Source: Streptomyces sp. NA02950
GTDB taxonomy: Bacteria > Actinomycetota > Actinomycetes > Streptomycetales > Streptomycetaceae
Direction of reading: 5' to 3'
NCBI RefSeq assembly: GCF_013364155.1
Contig: NZ_CP054916.1
Coordinates: 4,709,001-4,773,000, forward strand
Length of the DNA stretch: 64,000 nt
Shown here: positions 43,779 to 51,456 of the stretch, one piece after another
Layout of the letters: every line of letters starts with the position of its first letter
Position numbering within the stretch: the stretch's first letter is position 1
Made by a program: the position numbers and the translations under genes
The notes under the pieces: generated by a model
Databases searched by the model: none
The model's input: the letters and a program-made list of their open reading frames with translations, nothing else
Told to the model about the DNA's origin: nothing

Positions 43779-44269
43779 CTCGCGCCTCCCTCGGTGTCGA
43801 TGCCGGGGCGGCCCTCGTGGTCGGTCGCGTCCCAGCGCTCAACGGCCGCGGTCAGCTCGGCGGCCTGGTCCCACTCGCCGAGCACTGGGGGCCCGGCCTT
43901 CCCTGACTCGATCACCGCACGGACCGCCGTGACGATCGCCGAGGGCGCGGCGTACCCGTGCACCGGCAGGGGGTCGAGGTCTGCGTTCCGGCCGTGGTCG
44001 AGCAGCTCGGCCCACTGCCAGGACGGACCGCGCTCGTACTGCTCCTCACGACCGGTGTGCCACTCCCACAGGAGGATCAGCCCATGCGGCCACTCGTCCT
44101 CATCAAGGCCCGTGATGTCCGGGTCGAGCGTGATCACGGCGTTGAGGTGGCAGTACACGCCGAAGGTCTCGGCCTCCGACGTCCAGTCGTCGGCGACCGG
44201 GAATCCGGCCGCGGTGAGCGCGTCGCTCACCGCAGTGATGTACGGGTTCTGAGGCAGGATGCCGGTCAT
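43775..44269 (-). CDS. hypothetical acidic AICE protein
   Basis: This is a 164-residue acidic soluble protein with NPYITAVSDALTAAGF at the start, a tryptophan-rich middle (WPHGLILLWEWHTGRE) and a helical C-terminus. It is coupled by 4-base overlaps to both the GGDEF gene upstream and the PycTM-like gene downstream. No domain is recognised with confidence. Confidence 0.75.
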   Translation of the reverse strand: MTGILPQNPYITAVSDALTAAGFPVADDWTSEAETFGVYCHLNAVITLDPDITGLDEDEWPHGLILLWEWHTGREEQYERGPSWQWAELLDHGRNADLDPLPVHGYAAPSAIVTAVRAVIESGKAGPPVLGEWDQAAELTAAVERWDATDHEGRPGIDTEGGAR

Positions 44270-44925
44270 GAGTCCCCCTGAAGAATGCCGTGGGCGGTGC
44301 CTCGGCGGCCGTCACGGCGGCCGTTGACGGTCCGGTATGCGGGGGCGAGGCTGCGGGTGAGGGACCAGCCGCCGCCGGTCTGCTTGACCCTGTACATGGC
44401 CTCATCCGCCACGCGCAGCGCCGCCGACAGCTCGACCGGGCGGCCGGTGGCGTGGTGGTAGACGCCGATGGAAGCGCCCAGGGGCAGCGGCAGTCCGTCG
44501 TAGGTGACCGTGGAGCACAGCCACTGGTGCAGGTGGGTCAGCTCCCCGCGCAGGGTCTCGGTGTCCGGGCAGCGGATCGCGGCGGCGAACTCGTCCCCGC
44601 CGAGCCGTGCCACGGTACCCAGCGGTTCGGCCCACTGGGCCAGGCGCCGGCCGGTCTCGCGGATCGTCGCGTCACCGGCCGCGTGCCCGTAGACGTCGTT
44701 GACCTGCTTGAAGCCGTTCAGGTCGATGACCAGGACCGCCAGCACGCGGTGCTGCGTCTTGCGCAGCATCCGGGCTGCGCTGTGCTCGAACGCGTCCCGG
44801 CGGGGCAGCCCGGTCAGGGCGTCGCGTCCGGCGCGGTCTATCAGCCGGCGCTGCCAGAGCCCGTGAACGGTCCATCCGGCGGCCAGCGGAGCGGCGGCCG
44901 ACAGGGCGGCGAGGGTGTGACTCAT
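44266..44925 (-). CDS. GGDEF diguanylate cyclase
   Basis: This is a 219-residue protein that should make c-di-GMP from two GTP. One N-terminal hydrophobic helix is followed directly by a complete GGDEF domain: DALTGLPRRDAF, then DLNGFKQVNDVYGH, and the intact signature RLGGDEF near residue 110. The inhibitory RxxD site normally just before GGDEF is absent, so product inhibition may be lost. ATG 44925 follows GGAGGG and overlaps the previous stop. In Streptomyces c-di-GMP holds back sporulation through BldD, so an element-borne cyclase could affect host development. Confidence 0.88.
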   Translation of the reverse strand: MSHTLAALSAAAPLAAGWTVHGLWQRRLIDRAGRDALTGLPRRDAFEHSAARMLRKTQHRVLAVLVIDLNGFKQVNDVYGHAAGDATIRETGRRLAQWAEPLGTVARLGGDEFAAAIRCPDTETLRGELTHLHQWLCSTVTYDGLPLPLGASIGVYHHATGRPVELSAALRVADEAMYRVKQTGGGWSLTRSLAPAYRTVNGRRDGRRGTAHGILQGDS

Positions 44926-45239
44926 GCTGCTGCCCTCCTCAGCGCGGCGCGGTGCCCGTGGGCGGTCGGCTGCGTCAAGGGGATCGTCCTGGTCAGGTTC
45001 TTGGCGTAGAGGGCGTCCCAGGCGGCGACCTCGTCGCCCCCGGCGGCGGCCTCGTGCAGCTCGCGCAGTACCTCCCGGGCGACCGCTCGCCGCGCCTGCC
45101 GGTCCTTGACCGACTCCGGGTGCGGCGGGCCGACGAACAGTTCGTGGTCCAGGCCGATCGGGCTGGTCTCGAACCCGAGGGCCAGTTCCTCGAACTCGGA
45201 GGCGCTGACGGCCTCCTGATCTCCTATGAACGTACGCAT
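44922..45239 (-). CDS. hypothetical AICE protein
   Basis: This is a 105-residue protein with FETSPIGLDHELFVGPP and a helical middle (VKDRQARRAVAREVLRELH). ATG 45239 has GGAGC upstream and hairpin copy C in its leader. Its stop overlaps the GGDEF start. Function is unknown; small proteins of this position recur in AICEs. Confidence 0.7.
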   Translation of the reverse strand: MRTFIGDQEAVSASEFEELALGFETSPIGLDHELFVGPPHPESVKDRQARRAVAREVLRELHEAAAGGDEVAAWDALYAKNLTRTIPLTQPTAHGHRAALRRAAA

Positions 45240-45280
45240 GACGAAAGCTCCGAAGTCGTCGGGATGGGCAGGGGAAGGCC

Positions 45281-45318
45281 GGGGCGGCGGGCTGTCGTTG
45301 GTCGGAGGCCGCCGCCCC
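45281..45318 (-). repeat. conserved intergenic hairpin, copy C
   Basis: A perfect 10-bp stem, GGGGCGGCGG with CCGCCGCCCC, encloses the loop GCTGTCGTTGGTCGGAGG. It lies 41 bases before the leftward 105-residue gene, and 12 bases after the stop of the gene upstream. Confidence 0.75.
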
Positions 45319-45329
45319 AGCGGGTGGTG

Positions 45330-45692
45330 CTATTCGGCGTAGCCGAGCGGGCTGAGCGCGGAGTGCGCCTGGTCGAGCCGTTCGGCCAGCAACTCCGCGT
45401 CTCCGGCTGCCCATTTCAGGGACGCCTCGACCGCGTCGACCTCGTCCTCGATGGGGCGCCCCCGGTCGCTGGTGAGATGACCGTCGGCATGCAGGCCGGT
45501 GATGAAGGCTTCAATCTGCTCCAGGGCCTGTGGGAGCCGCTGCGCGAGTGTCTTGAGGTTGGCGACGGTGGTGTACGCGTCGCCCGGGTACTCCAGGCCG
45601 TCGCCAGTTGCGCGGGTGGCGTGGTTGAGCTGGCGGACGGCTTCGGCCGCCGCGTCGGAGAGCTCAACGGCGGCCATGTTCTCGCGGGTCAT
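45330..45692 (-). CDS. hypothetical helical AICE protein
   Basis: This is a 120-residue, probably all-helical protein (LSDAAAEAVRQLNHATRATG, then LAQRLPQALEQIEAFITGLH). ATG 45692 follows GAGGAG, and hairpin copy D lies 38 bases upstream. Similar genes are found in many Streptomyces AICEs. Function is unknown. Confidence 0.75.
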   Translation of the reverse strand: MTRENMAAVELSDAAAEAVRQLNHATRATGDGLEYPGDAYTTVANLKTLAQRLPQALEQIEAFITGLHADGHLTSDRGRPIEDEVDAVEASLKWAAGDAELLAERLDQAHSALSPLGYAE

Positions 45693-45730
45693 ACCTCGCT
45701 CCTCAGTCTCGTGAGATGGGCAGGGGAAGG

Positions 45731-45772
45731 CCGGGGCGGCGGGCTGTCGTTGGTCGGAGGCCGCCGCCCCGG
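45731..45772 (-). repeat. conserved intergenic hairpin, copy D
   Basis: A perfect 12-bp stem, CCGGGGCGGCGG with CCGCCGCCCCGG, encloses the same 18-base loop as copy C. The flanks on both sides (GATGGGCAGGGGAAGG and GCGGGTGGTGC) are also shared with copy C, which suggests recent duplication. Confidence 0.75.
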
Positions 45773-45791
45773 CGGGTGGTGCGGGGAAGGG

Positions 45792-46565
45792 TCAGCGGGT
45801 CAGGACGTCGCCGCTGACGCTGCGGGCCCGGGGGTTGAGGTGCCGGGCGCCGGTGACCTGGACATCGCCGGAGACGGAGGAGGCGGTGATGAAGCCCGTG
45901 GCCTCCGGGGTGGCGGTCAGGCGAATGTCGCCGCTGGTGGTCGTGGCGTTGGCGGTGTCGCCCCGGTAGGACAGGACCCGCACATCACCGGAGACGCTGC
46001 GCGCGAGCAGCTCGCCCGTCACGGTCTCGGCCTCGATGTCGCCGGAGGTGGTGTGGGCTTCCAGGACGTGCGCCGTCATGGCGGTCACGTCGCCGGATAC
46101 CGAGTGGACCGTGAGGCGAGCGAGCTTGCCCCGGACGGTGGTGTCGGCCGCGGTGGTGACGACCGACAGGCTCGACTGCGCGGGCAGCATGACGATCGCC
46201 TCGATCGGCCGGATCGTCGGCATGCTGGTGCCGGCGGTGACGAGCTGCCCGTTGACGAAGGTCAGCCCGGTGACGACATTGCCGAAGCCGATGGTGCCGA
46301 CGGTCTGGGTGACGCGGGGGCCGCCGCTGCTCATCATCACGGCGCCGGGGATCTCGGGGACCTGGACGGACATCTGCCGCCCGCTGTGCTGGATGGTCGC
46401 CCGGCGGACCGCATCGGCGCCCGGCCCGGTGGTGTCCTCGGTCCGCAGGATCACGCGGGCCCGCTCCAGTTCGCGGTCCACGGTCACGGTGGCCCGGCCC
46501 AGCGGGAGGGTGAGGTTCAGGACCACGGACCCGGCGCTGTCGGCATTGAAGGCGTGCTCAACCAC
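45792..46565 (-). CDS. DUF4097-type beta-repeat protein
   Basis: This is a 257-residue protein whose C-terminal half is a ladder of SVSGDV and TTSGDI repeats spaced by about 20 residues, typical of DUF4097 right-handed beta folds. No signal peptide or membrane helix is visible, so it is probably cytoplasmic. GTG 46565 follows AAGGGAGA. It heads the group of larger genes in the leftward operon. Function is unknown. Confidence 0.85.
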   Translation of the reverse strand: MVEHAFNADSAGSVVLNLTLPLGRATVTVDRELERARVILRTEDTTGPGADAVRRATIQHSGRQMSVQVPEIPGAVMMSSGGPRVTQTVGTIGFGNVVTGLTFVNGQLVTAGTSMPTIRPIEAIVMLPAQSSLSVVTTAADTTVRGKLARLTVHSVSGDVTAMTAHVLEAHTTSGDIEAETVTGELLARSVSGDVRVLSYRGDTANATTTSGDIRLTATPEATGFITASSVSGDVQVTGARHLNPRARSVSGDVLTR

Positions 46566-46668
46566 TGTTCGTATCTCCCTTGAGGATGAATCGATCAGAC
46601 AGCCGACAGGGCGGCCACAGGCCCGTTACCGGGGGAGCGGCCGCCCTGTCGGCGGGGTGCGCGGTCGG

Positions 46669-46788
46669 TTACTTCTTGCTCCCGTTGAAGACCTGGAAGC
46701 CCTGCGGCTTCGGGGTCGGCGGGTTCGACGCGCCGGGGTCGCGGACCGGCAGCGGCGGGGGCGGCGTCTTGGTGTCATTACTCGCCAT
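46669..46788 (-). CDS. small proline-rich protein (39 aa)
   Basis: This is a 39-residue frame rich in proline (KTPPPPLPVRDPG) ending GFQVFNGSKK. It lies on the operon strand between the 42-residue gene and the DUF4097 gene. A run of five G before ATG 46788 may serve as ribosome site. Function is unknown. Confidence 0.5.
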   Translation of the reverse strand: MASNDTKTPPPPLPVRDPGASNPPTPKPQGFQVFNGSKK

Positions 46789-46801
46789 CGCTCTGCCCCC
46801 T

Positions 46802-46930
46802 TCAGCCGCGCTTGATCTTGGCGCTGGACTCGCTGCGCTGGTTCTGCTCGTGGTTCTTGCGGGCCAGTTCCGCCCGCTCCGCCTCGGTGAGCTGGACGAC
46901 GGCGCCGGGGATCCGGGTGGGCTGCCTCAT
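46802..46930 (-). CDS. small hypothetical protein (42 aa)
   Basis: This is a 42-residue frame with a predicted helix (LTEAERAELARKNHEQNQ). ATG 46930 has GGGAGG 6 bases upstream and overlaps the stop of the preceding 34-residue frame as ATGA, which supports translation. Confidence 0.6.
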   Translation of the reverse strand: MRQPTRIPGAVVQLTEAERAELARKNHEQNQRSESSAKIKRG

Positions 46931-47031
46931 CGGGAGCCTCCCGACCGGACGCGCCGCAGGGCCTCGTCCATGTCCGGGTCGCTGTCGCCCGGGTTCGCGG
47001 CGAGGACGCCGCGTGCCATGCTGGTGATCAC
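46927..47031 (-). CDS. small hypothetical protein (34 aa)
   Basis: This 34-residue frame starts at GTG 47031 with GGAGG 5 bases upstream and is coupled to the next frame. It is the first gene of the leftward operon of the element. The sequence contains a short acidic helix (DSDPDMDEALRRVR). Confidence 0.55.
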   Translation of the reverse strand: MITSMARGVLAANPGDSDPDMDEALRRVRSGGSR

Positions 47032-47681
47032 AGGTTCCTCCAGACAGGTGCCTGTACGCGGTCCTCCGGGGGGCAACCCGGGGGACCGCTCTGGTTTGGC
47101 CTCTCGTCACGAGTGGCCACAGCCGCCCGGCATCCGTCGCGGAACGCGGTTGTCGGGGACTGTGAGCACTGGTGCTCAGCCCGGGCCATTCGCCCCGGGC
47201 AAAGGTTCTGCGGTCTTCAGATCACGCATATGCCGGCACCGCCTCGAGAGACGGCTCCGGGCAGGTCACCCGGCCCGACGTGGGCGGTCGGGGTGGTGAC
47301 CCACACCCATCGACCACACATGTGCATGTGGCTGGGTCGGCACGCTGTTCAGTTCTCAAGCAACGAGCGCTTCCTTCGGGCCCGTTTCACGGGGCCCTCT
47401 GGGCGCACGGGTGGCACTCACCCCGCAGTGCGTGGTGTGTATTACCTACCACTCACGCTGGCAGATCGATTCCGGGCCGTCAAGCGCGTGGCTTTCGAAC
47501 TCGGAACCGCCGACCTGCCTTGCGGCGGTGACTCGACTATCGCCAAAGGGAAGCGGCGTCGGGAGCGTGTACTTGGGGGTGCAGTCGTGCACTCGGACGT
47601 GCAAACCCCCTGCAACCCGGCTCTGACCTGCGTAGAGTGGCTGTGCGTCAAACTGGGACTTCGAGTGTCCCTGGGGGATCC
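47032..47681. promoter_or_regulatory. divergent control region of the AICE
   Basis: No gene is supported in these 650 bases between the leftward transfer operon and the rightward regulator. ACCCA/TGGGT (47305, 47333) nested around CCACA/TGTGG (47314, 47327) forms a hairpin or operator. Three GTGCA elements at 47580-47604 (GGGGGTGCA, CGTGCACT, CGTGCAAAC) lie before the regulator gene and are candidate operator sites. Confidence 0.45.
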
Positions 47682-49058
47682 ATGGCAGAACGGAACGCGA
47701 GACTGGCCGCGCTCATGAAGGAAGGCGGCTTGTCGCACAAGTCGCTCGCGCGCGCGGTGATCGCCGCTGCTGCTCGCGTAGGCGACGGCATCACCTGTGA
47801 TCACACCTACGTCAGTCGGTGGCTCAAGGGCTCAATCCCCAGGGGCGATATGCCCCGCTTCATCGCTGATGCAGTGGGGCGCAAGCTAGGGCGCACCCTT
47901 ACGATTGATGACATCGGGATGGGCGACGCAGCTGTCTCCGCCGTACAGCCGAACCTCGGCCTTGACTTCGCCGACCGCCCGGAGATCGCCACCGTTACCG
48001 TGGCCGACCTCTGGCGAGCGGATCTCGCCGAAGCCGAGTCGGTGGTCAAGGCGCTCCCGGACTCCGCGGCCTGGAACGAAGCATCCGTCCGGTGGCTCGT
48101 CGCCCCGCCAGATGGTGAACTCGCCCGGTTGGGCGACAGGGCAGTCGGAGCCGTGGACGTGGAAATGGTGCGCTCCACCGCGGACTCGTTCAGCATGCTC
48201 GACCATAAGTTCGGCGGAGGCCATGCGCGTCGCGCGTTGATCCAGTATCTGCACTCGGACGTGCGCCCGCTGCTTGATGGTAAGTACTCCGACGTTGTGG
48301 GCAAGCAACTGCACGCGGCGGTAGCCGAAGCCCTCAGGCTCGCCGGGTGGATGTCGTATGACAGTGGCTTGCACGGCGTCGCGCAGCGCTACTTCATCCA
48401 GGCCCTGCGCATGACGCAGGCGGCCGGTGACAGGCTGCTCGGCGGCAGCATCCTCTCCGCCATGAGCCACCAAGCCAATTTCCTTGGCCGACACCGGGAG
48501 GCAGCGACCCTGGCTCGCGCCGCGCTCACGGGGCCGGCCGGGAGCCTCACGCCCACGATGGCCGCACAGTTCCGCGCGATGGAGGCGCGAGCGCTCGCCC
48601 GCATGAACGACCCCCTCGGCTGCGAACTGGCTCTAGTCGAGGCCGAACGCCAACTCAGTCTTCGTACGGCGGACAGCGATCCTGAGTACATCGCCTACTT
48701 CGACCAGGTCGAGTTGGCGGCCGAGTTGGGGCACTGCTTCCGCGACCTCGGACGCTCCGTGCAGGCCGTTGAGCGCGGCGCAGGTTCCATCTTCGGTGAC
48801 GGCCTGAACAACCGCAGTGACTTCTTCGCGACGATGGTGCAGGCAGAGGCGTACATCAATCAGGGCGAGATTGCCCAAGGATGCGACATTGCACTGAGCG
48901 CGCTACGGCTCGGCGAGGGCCTGAAGTCAGCACGCTGCGGGCAGTACGTGCAGGAGTTCCAGGAGCGCATCAGCGACGGTATGCGGCGGACCGCGGAGTT
49001 CCGCGACTTCACGGAACAGGCCCGCGGCTTCCGCCTCTGGCAGCAGGTGAACCTCTAG
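47682..49058 (+). CDS. AICE transcriptional regulator, HTH plus TPR-like domain
   Basis: This is a 458-residue protein. The N-terminal helix-turn-helix (GLSHKSLARAVIAAAARVGD, then TYVSRWLKGSIPRG) is followed by about 350 residues of tetratricopeptide-like helices (SYDSGLHGVAQRYFIQALRM). Such proteins stand in AICEs opposite the transfer operon and control it; a signal-sensing TPR domain is typical. ATG 47682 follows GGGGGA. It is convergent with the phosphotransferase gene, the stops overlapping by 4 bases. Confidence 0.85.
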   Translation: MAERNARLAALMKEGGLSHKSLARAVIAAAARVGDGITCDHTYVSRWLKGSIPRGDMPRFIADAVGRKLGRTLTIDDIGMGDAAVSAVQPNLGLDFADRPEIATVTVADLWRADLAEAESVVKALPDSAAWNEASVRWLVAPPDGELARLGDRAVGAVDVEMVRSTADSFSMLDHKFGGGHARRALIQYLHSDVRPLLDGKYSDVVGKQLHAAVAEALRLAGWMSYDSGLHGVAQRYFIQALRMTQAAGDRLLGGSILSAMSHQANFLGRHREAATLARAALTGPAGSLTPTMAAQFRAMEARALARMNDPLGCELALVEAERQLSLRTADSDPEYIAYFDQVELAAELGHCFRDLGRSVQAVERGAGSIFGDGLNNRSDFFATMVQAEAYINQGEIAQGCDIALSALRLGEGLKSARCGQYVQEFQERISDGMRRTAEFRDFTEQARGFRLWQQVNL

Positions 49059-49957
49059 AACGGCGCCCAGTCGCGCCGCGATCCTCCGGAACGCAGCGTC
49101 TCGACACGCTTCTCGACTTCCTCAGCGGCCCGCGGATTCGTGCCGGCGTTCTGAGAAAGCCAGGTGACCATCAGCAGCTCGCGGATGCTGCGGAGCACGG
49201 GGTACCCGGGCCATCGCCGGACGTCGAAGCCGTAGCCGTCCACGAAATCGGCGTACTCGTCCTCCGTGTGCCAGCCGAAGCTGTCGTAGTACATCGCTGT
49301 CTGCATGAGATCCCACTCGCGTGGGCCGCTGACGAAGCCGTCCAGGTCGATCACCTTTGGGCTTTCCGTGCCATCGCGTAGGACGTTGCCGACGTTGAAG
49401 TCTCCATGCAGCGGCCCCGACGGGAGCGCGAACTGCAAGCCCTCGTACTCGGACGCGAGATCCTGTGCCAGGGCAGCGAGGTACGCGTGGGTGTCGGAGG
49501 GGATCACGGCCACGGCCAAGCGCTGCTCGACCTTGTCGAAGGGCCGGAGCGGGGGCAGGGGAAAGGCCGGCGGATTCAGCTCGTGCAGCAGCCGCAGCAG
49601 CTCGCCCATCTCCCGAGTACTGGCGTACGTATCCCCGTCGGCCAGCCCTTCCCAGAAGGTCACGGGGTGGCCGTCGACAACGACAGGCTGCTCGGCCTCC
49701 GTGACGAGCCGGGCCGCCGGGTACTCCGCGGCCGCAAGCCACCGCGCGATGGCGACCTCCCTGGTGACTGAGGGCAAGCGGTCGGGGCTGCGGCCAACGC
49801 GGGCGACAATCCGACCGCCGCTGATGCGAAAGACCGCATGGTCGCCGAAACGCAGCAGCTCGATGCCATTCGGCTCTACGTTGGAGAGAGCACAGGCTCG
49901 GCGCAGGATGCTCTCTGCTGCGGCGTGGTCGAACGCTATCTGCTCGCTCGTCGTCAT
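49055..49957 (-). CDS. phosphotransferase (APH family)
   Basis: This is a 300-residue kinase-fold protein. The catalytic loop HGDFNVGNVL and the metal site VIDLDGFVSG are intact near residues 190 and 210. The N-terminal lobe has VFRISGGRIVARVGR with the usual ATP-site basic residues. APH-fold enzymes phosphorylate small molecules; many are not antibiotic resistance enzymes and no drug can be named here. It is coupled to the tandem-GntR regulator (ATGA overlap). Many AICEs carry such a pair. Confidence 0.88.
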   Translation of the reverse strand: MTTSEQIAFDHAAAESILRRACALSNVEPNGIELLRFGDHAVFRISGGRIVARVGRSPDRLPSVTREVAIARWLAAAEYPAARLVTEAEQPVVVDGHPVTFWEGLADGDTYASTREMGELLRLLHELNPPAFPLPPLRPFDKVEQRLAVAVIPSDTHAYLAALAQDLASEYEGLQFALPSGPLHGDFNVGNVLRDGTESPKVIDLDGFVSGPREWDLMQTAMYYDSFGWHTEDEYADFVDGYGFDVRRWPGYPVLRSIRELLMVTWLSQNAGTNPRAAEEVEKRVETLRSGGSRRDWAPF

Positions 49958-50418
49958 GTGGTGGTCTGGCCTTCCTGTCGAGCGGGCAGGGCGCGGACTT
50001 CCCGACCGCGCGCGGCCCCCTTGCCGATGAGACCCTTCCCTTCCATCTGCGCGATGGCAGAACGCACCGCCGTCCGCGAGGCGCCGAACTGGTCACACAG
50101 TGCCTTCTCCGTGGGGAACGGATCGCCGACCTTGACGCCTTCAGCTCGAAGTAGATCGGTCACCCGCTCCACCAACGGCCGCCGGTCACCCGTACCCGCC
50201 ACATACCAGCCCGACCCCTGAACGGAGACAACGACGCCTTCCTGTCGAAGCTCCACGAGCGCGCGCTCGATCGTGCTGCGGCTTACCCCGTAGTCGCGCA
50301 TCAGCACCGCTTGGGACGGCAGAGCTTCCGTGATCTCGCGGTTCTCGATCTTCTGGCGCAGAGATTCCGAGATCTGCAAGTACGTACCTCGCGGGCTGGC
50401 CTGCGGCACGTGCCCCAT
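49954..50418 (-). CDS. GntR-family regulator with two winged helices
   Basis: This is a 154-residue protein with two GntR-type DNA-binding domains in tandem: residues 10-75 (YLQISESLRQKIENREIT, SRSTIERALVELRQEG) and 82-148 (FPTEKALCDQFGASRTAVRS). No effector domain is present. ATG 50418 is close behind GAAGAAGGG. It overlaps the phosphotransferase start, so the two are co-expressed, probably under its own control. Confidence 0.85.
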   Translation of the reverse strand: MGHVPQASPRGTYLQISESLRQKIENREITEALPSQAVLMRDYGVSRSTIERALVELRQEGVVVSVQGSGWYVAGTGDRRPLVERVTDLLRAEGVKVGDPFPTEKALCDQFGASRTAVRSAIAQMEGKGLIGKGAARGREVRALPARQEGQTTT

Positions 50419-50526
50419 CCCTTCTTCGACCTCATGGGACGCCTCCCATCGGGAGCTTCCGGTCCAGCTTCGCACGTCGGAGTACACAGGTACTGGGACG
50501 CGGAGCTCCTCACCTTGGACCGGGTC

Positions 50527-51093
50527 CTACCTTGGCTGACCGGATCCTGCCTTAGCCATTCGCGTCTCGACCCGCGCAGCTGCGGCGTGGATCTCGGGGG
50601 CCGCGCGCAGGATGAATCGGCCGACGATCGTATCTGGACCGTAGCGCTGCACGATCTCGTCGAGCCGCGCGGCCAGCGTCGTGTGGCGGCCGTCCGGGGT
50701 CGTCGTCATGTCGCAGAAGATCAGTGCGTCCACCAGCTCGGGCCGCTCCATGGGGAACTCGCCCTCCAGTTCCTCGCGCAGTCCTCTGCCCTCGGCCTCC
50801 AGGAGCGCGCAGGAGTGGTGGGCCACGAGCCGAACGATGCGTTCATCCACGTGGTCCTGGTCCCGCAGGAACCGCGCGCCGTCGAGGGGGTGGAAGCCGG
50901 TGGTGGCTATCGATGGCGAGTACCCGATGTCGTGGAGAACTGCGGCGGCCTCGATGAGGCCGGCATCGCGGCCGAGGATCGGGCGCAGAGATGCGGCACG
51001 TTTCGCAACCCCAAGTGAATGTGCCCAGCGACGCGGCAACGGGTTGGCCAAAAGAGATTCGGAGAGATCGTATGCCTGCTCGATCAATGCCAT
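50527..51093 (-). CDS. HD-domain phosphohydrolase-like protein
   Basis: This is a 188-residue HD-superfamily protein. Metal ligands are WAHSLGVA (His), AAVLHDIGYSP (His-Asp pair) and a downstream LVAHHSC. HD enzymes hydrolyse nucleotide or other phosphates. It lies upstream of the GntR-APH pair on the same strand with about 110 bases between. A pairing of HD protein with APH and GntR genes is common in AICEs. Substrate is unknown. Confidence 0.88.
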   Translation of the reverse strand: MALIEQAYDLSESLLANPLPRRWAHSLGVAKRAASLRPILGRDAGLIEAAAVLHDIGYSPSIATTGFHPLDGARFLRDQDHVDERIVRLVAHHSCALLEAEGRGLREELEGEFPMERPELVDALIFCDMTTTPDGRHTTLAARLDEIVQRYGPDTIVGRFILRAAPEIHAAAARVETRMAKAGSGQPR

Positions 51094-51456
51094 GCCGACC
51101 AGCGTAGAAGCAGGGAAGACTTGGACAGAGAGGTCCTGGTCAGGGGCGTTGCGATCAGGCGTCCGTCACTTGTTGCGTGTGGCGCTGCTCGGCCTCGCTC
51201 TTCTGCGAAAGACTGCCTGCTGGCGAGGTCGCTGCTGTCGGGCTGGTGCTGCACACACCTGCGAAGCAACGGTCAGTGTGGCTCTCAGAGCGGACTGAAA
51301 CCACTACGGCAACGCAACCAGGGCTGTGTCACGAGCGAGTGAAAATCTCTGCAGGGACGTAGTGGCATCGGTGCGCACGAGATACGGTATAGTAGAGCGT
51401 TTGTGCTGAACGGAGCTACTACCTTCGAACAGAGATCTTCAGTAGAAGGAGAATTA
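51094..51456. promoter_or_regulatory. upstream region of the DprA-like gene
   Basis: No gene is supported in these 363 bases; base composition falls toward the right. A good -10 box TATAGT stands at 51388-51393, about 64 bases before the chosen DprA-like start. It is AT-rich compared with the rest of the element and probably drives the two-gene defence-like unit. No clear -35 box could be assigned. Confidence 0.45.

Noticed and set aside
49055..49957. Aminoglycoside resistance gene
   Set aside because: The fold is shared by many kinases of small molecules and nothing in sequence or context shows antibiotic specificity.
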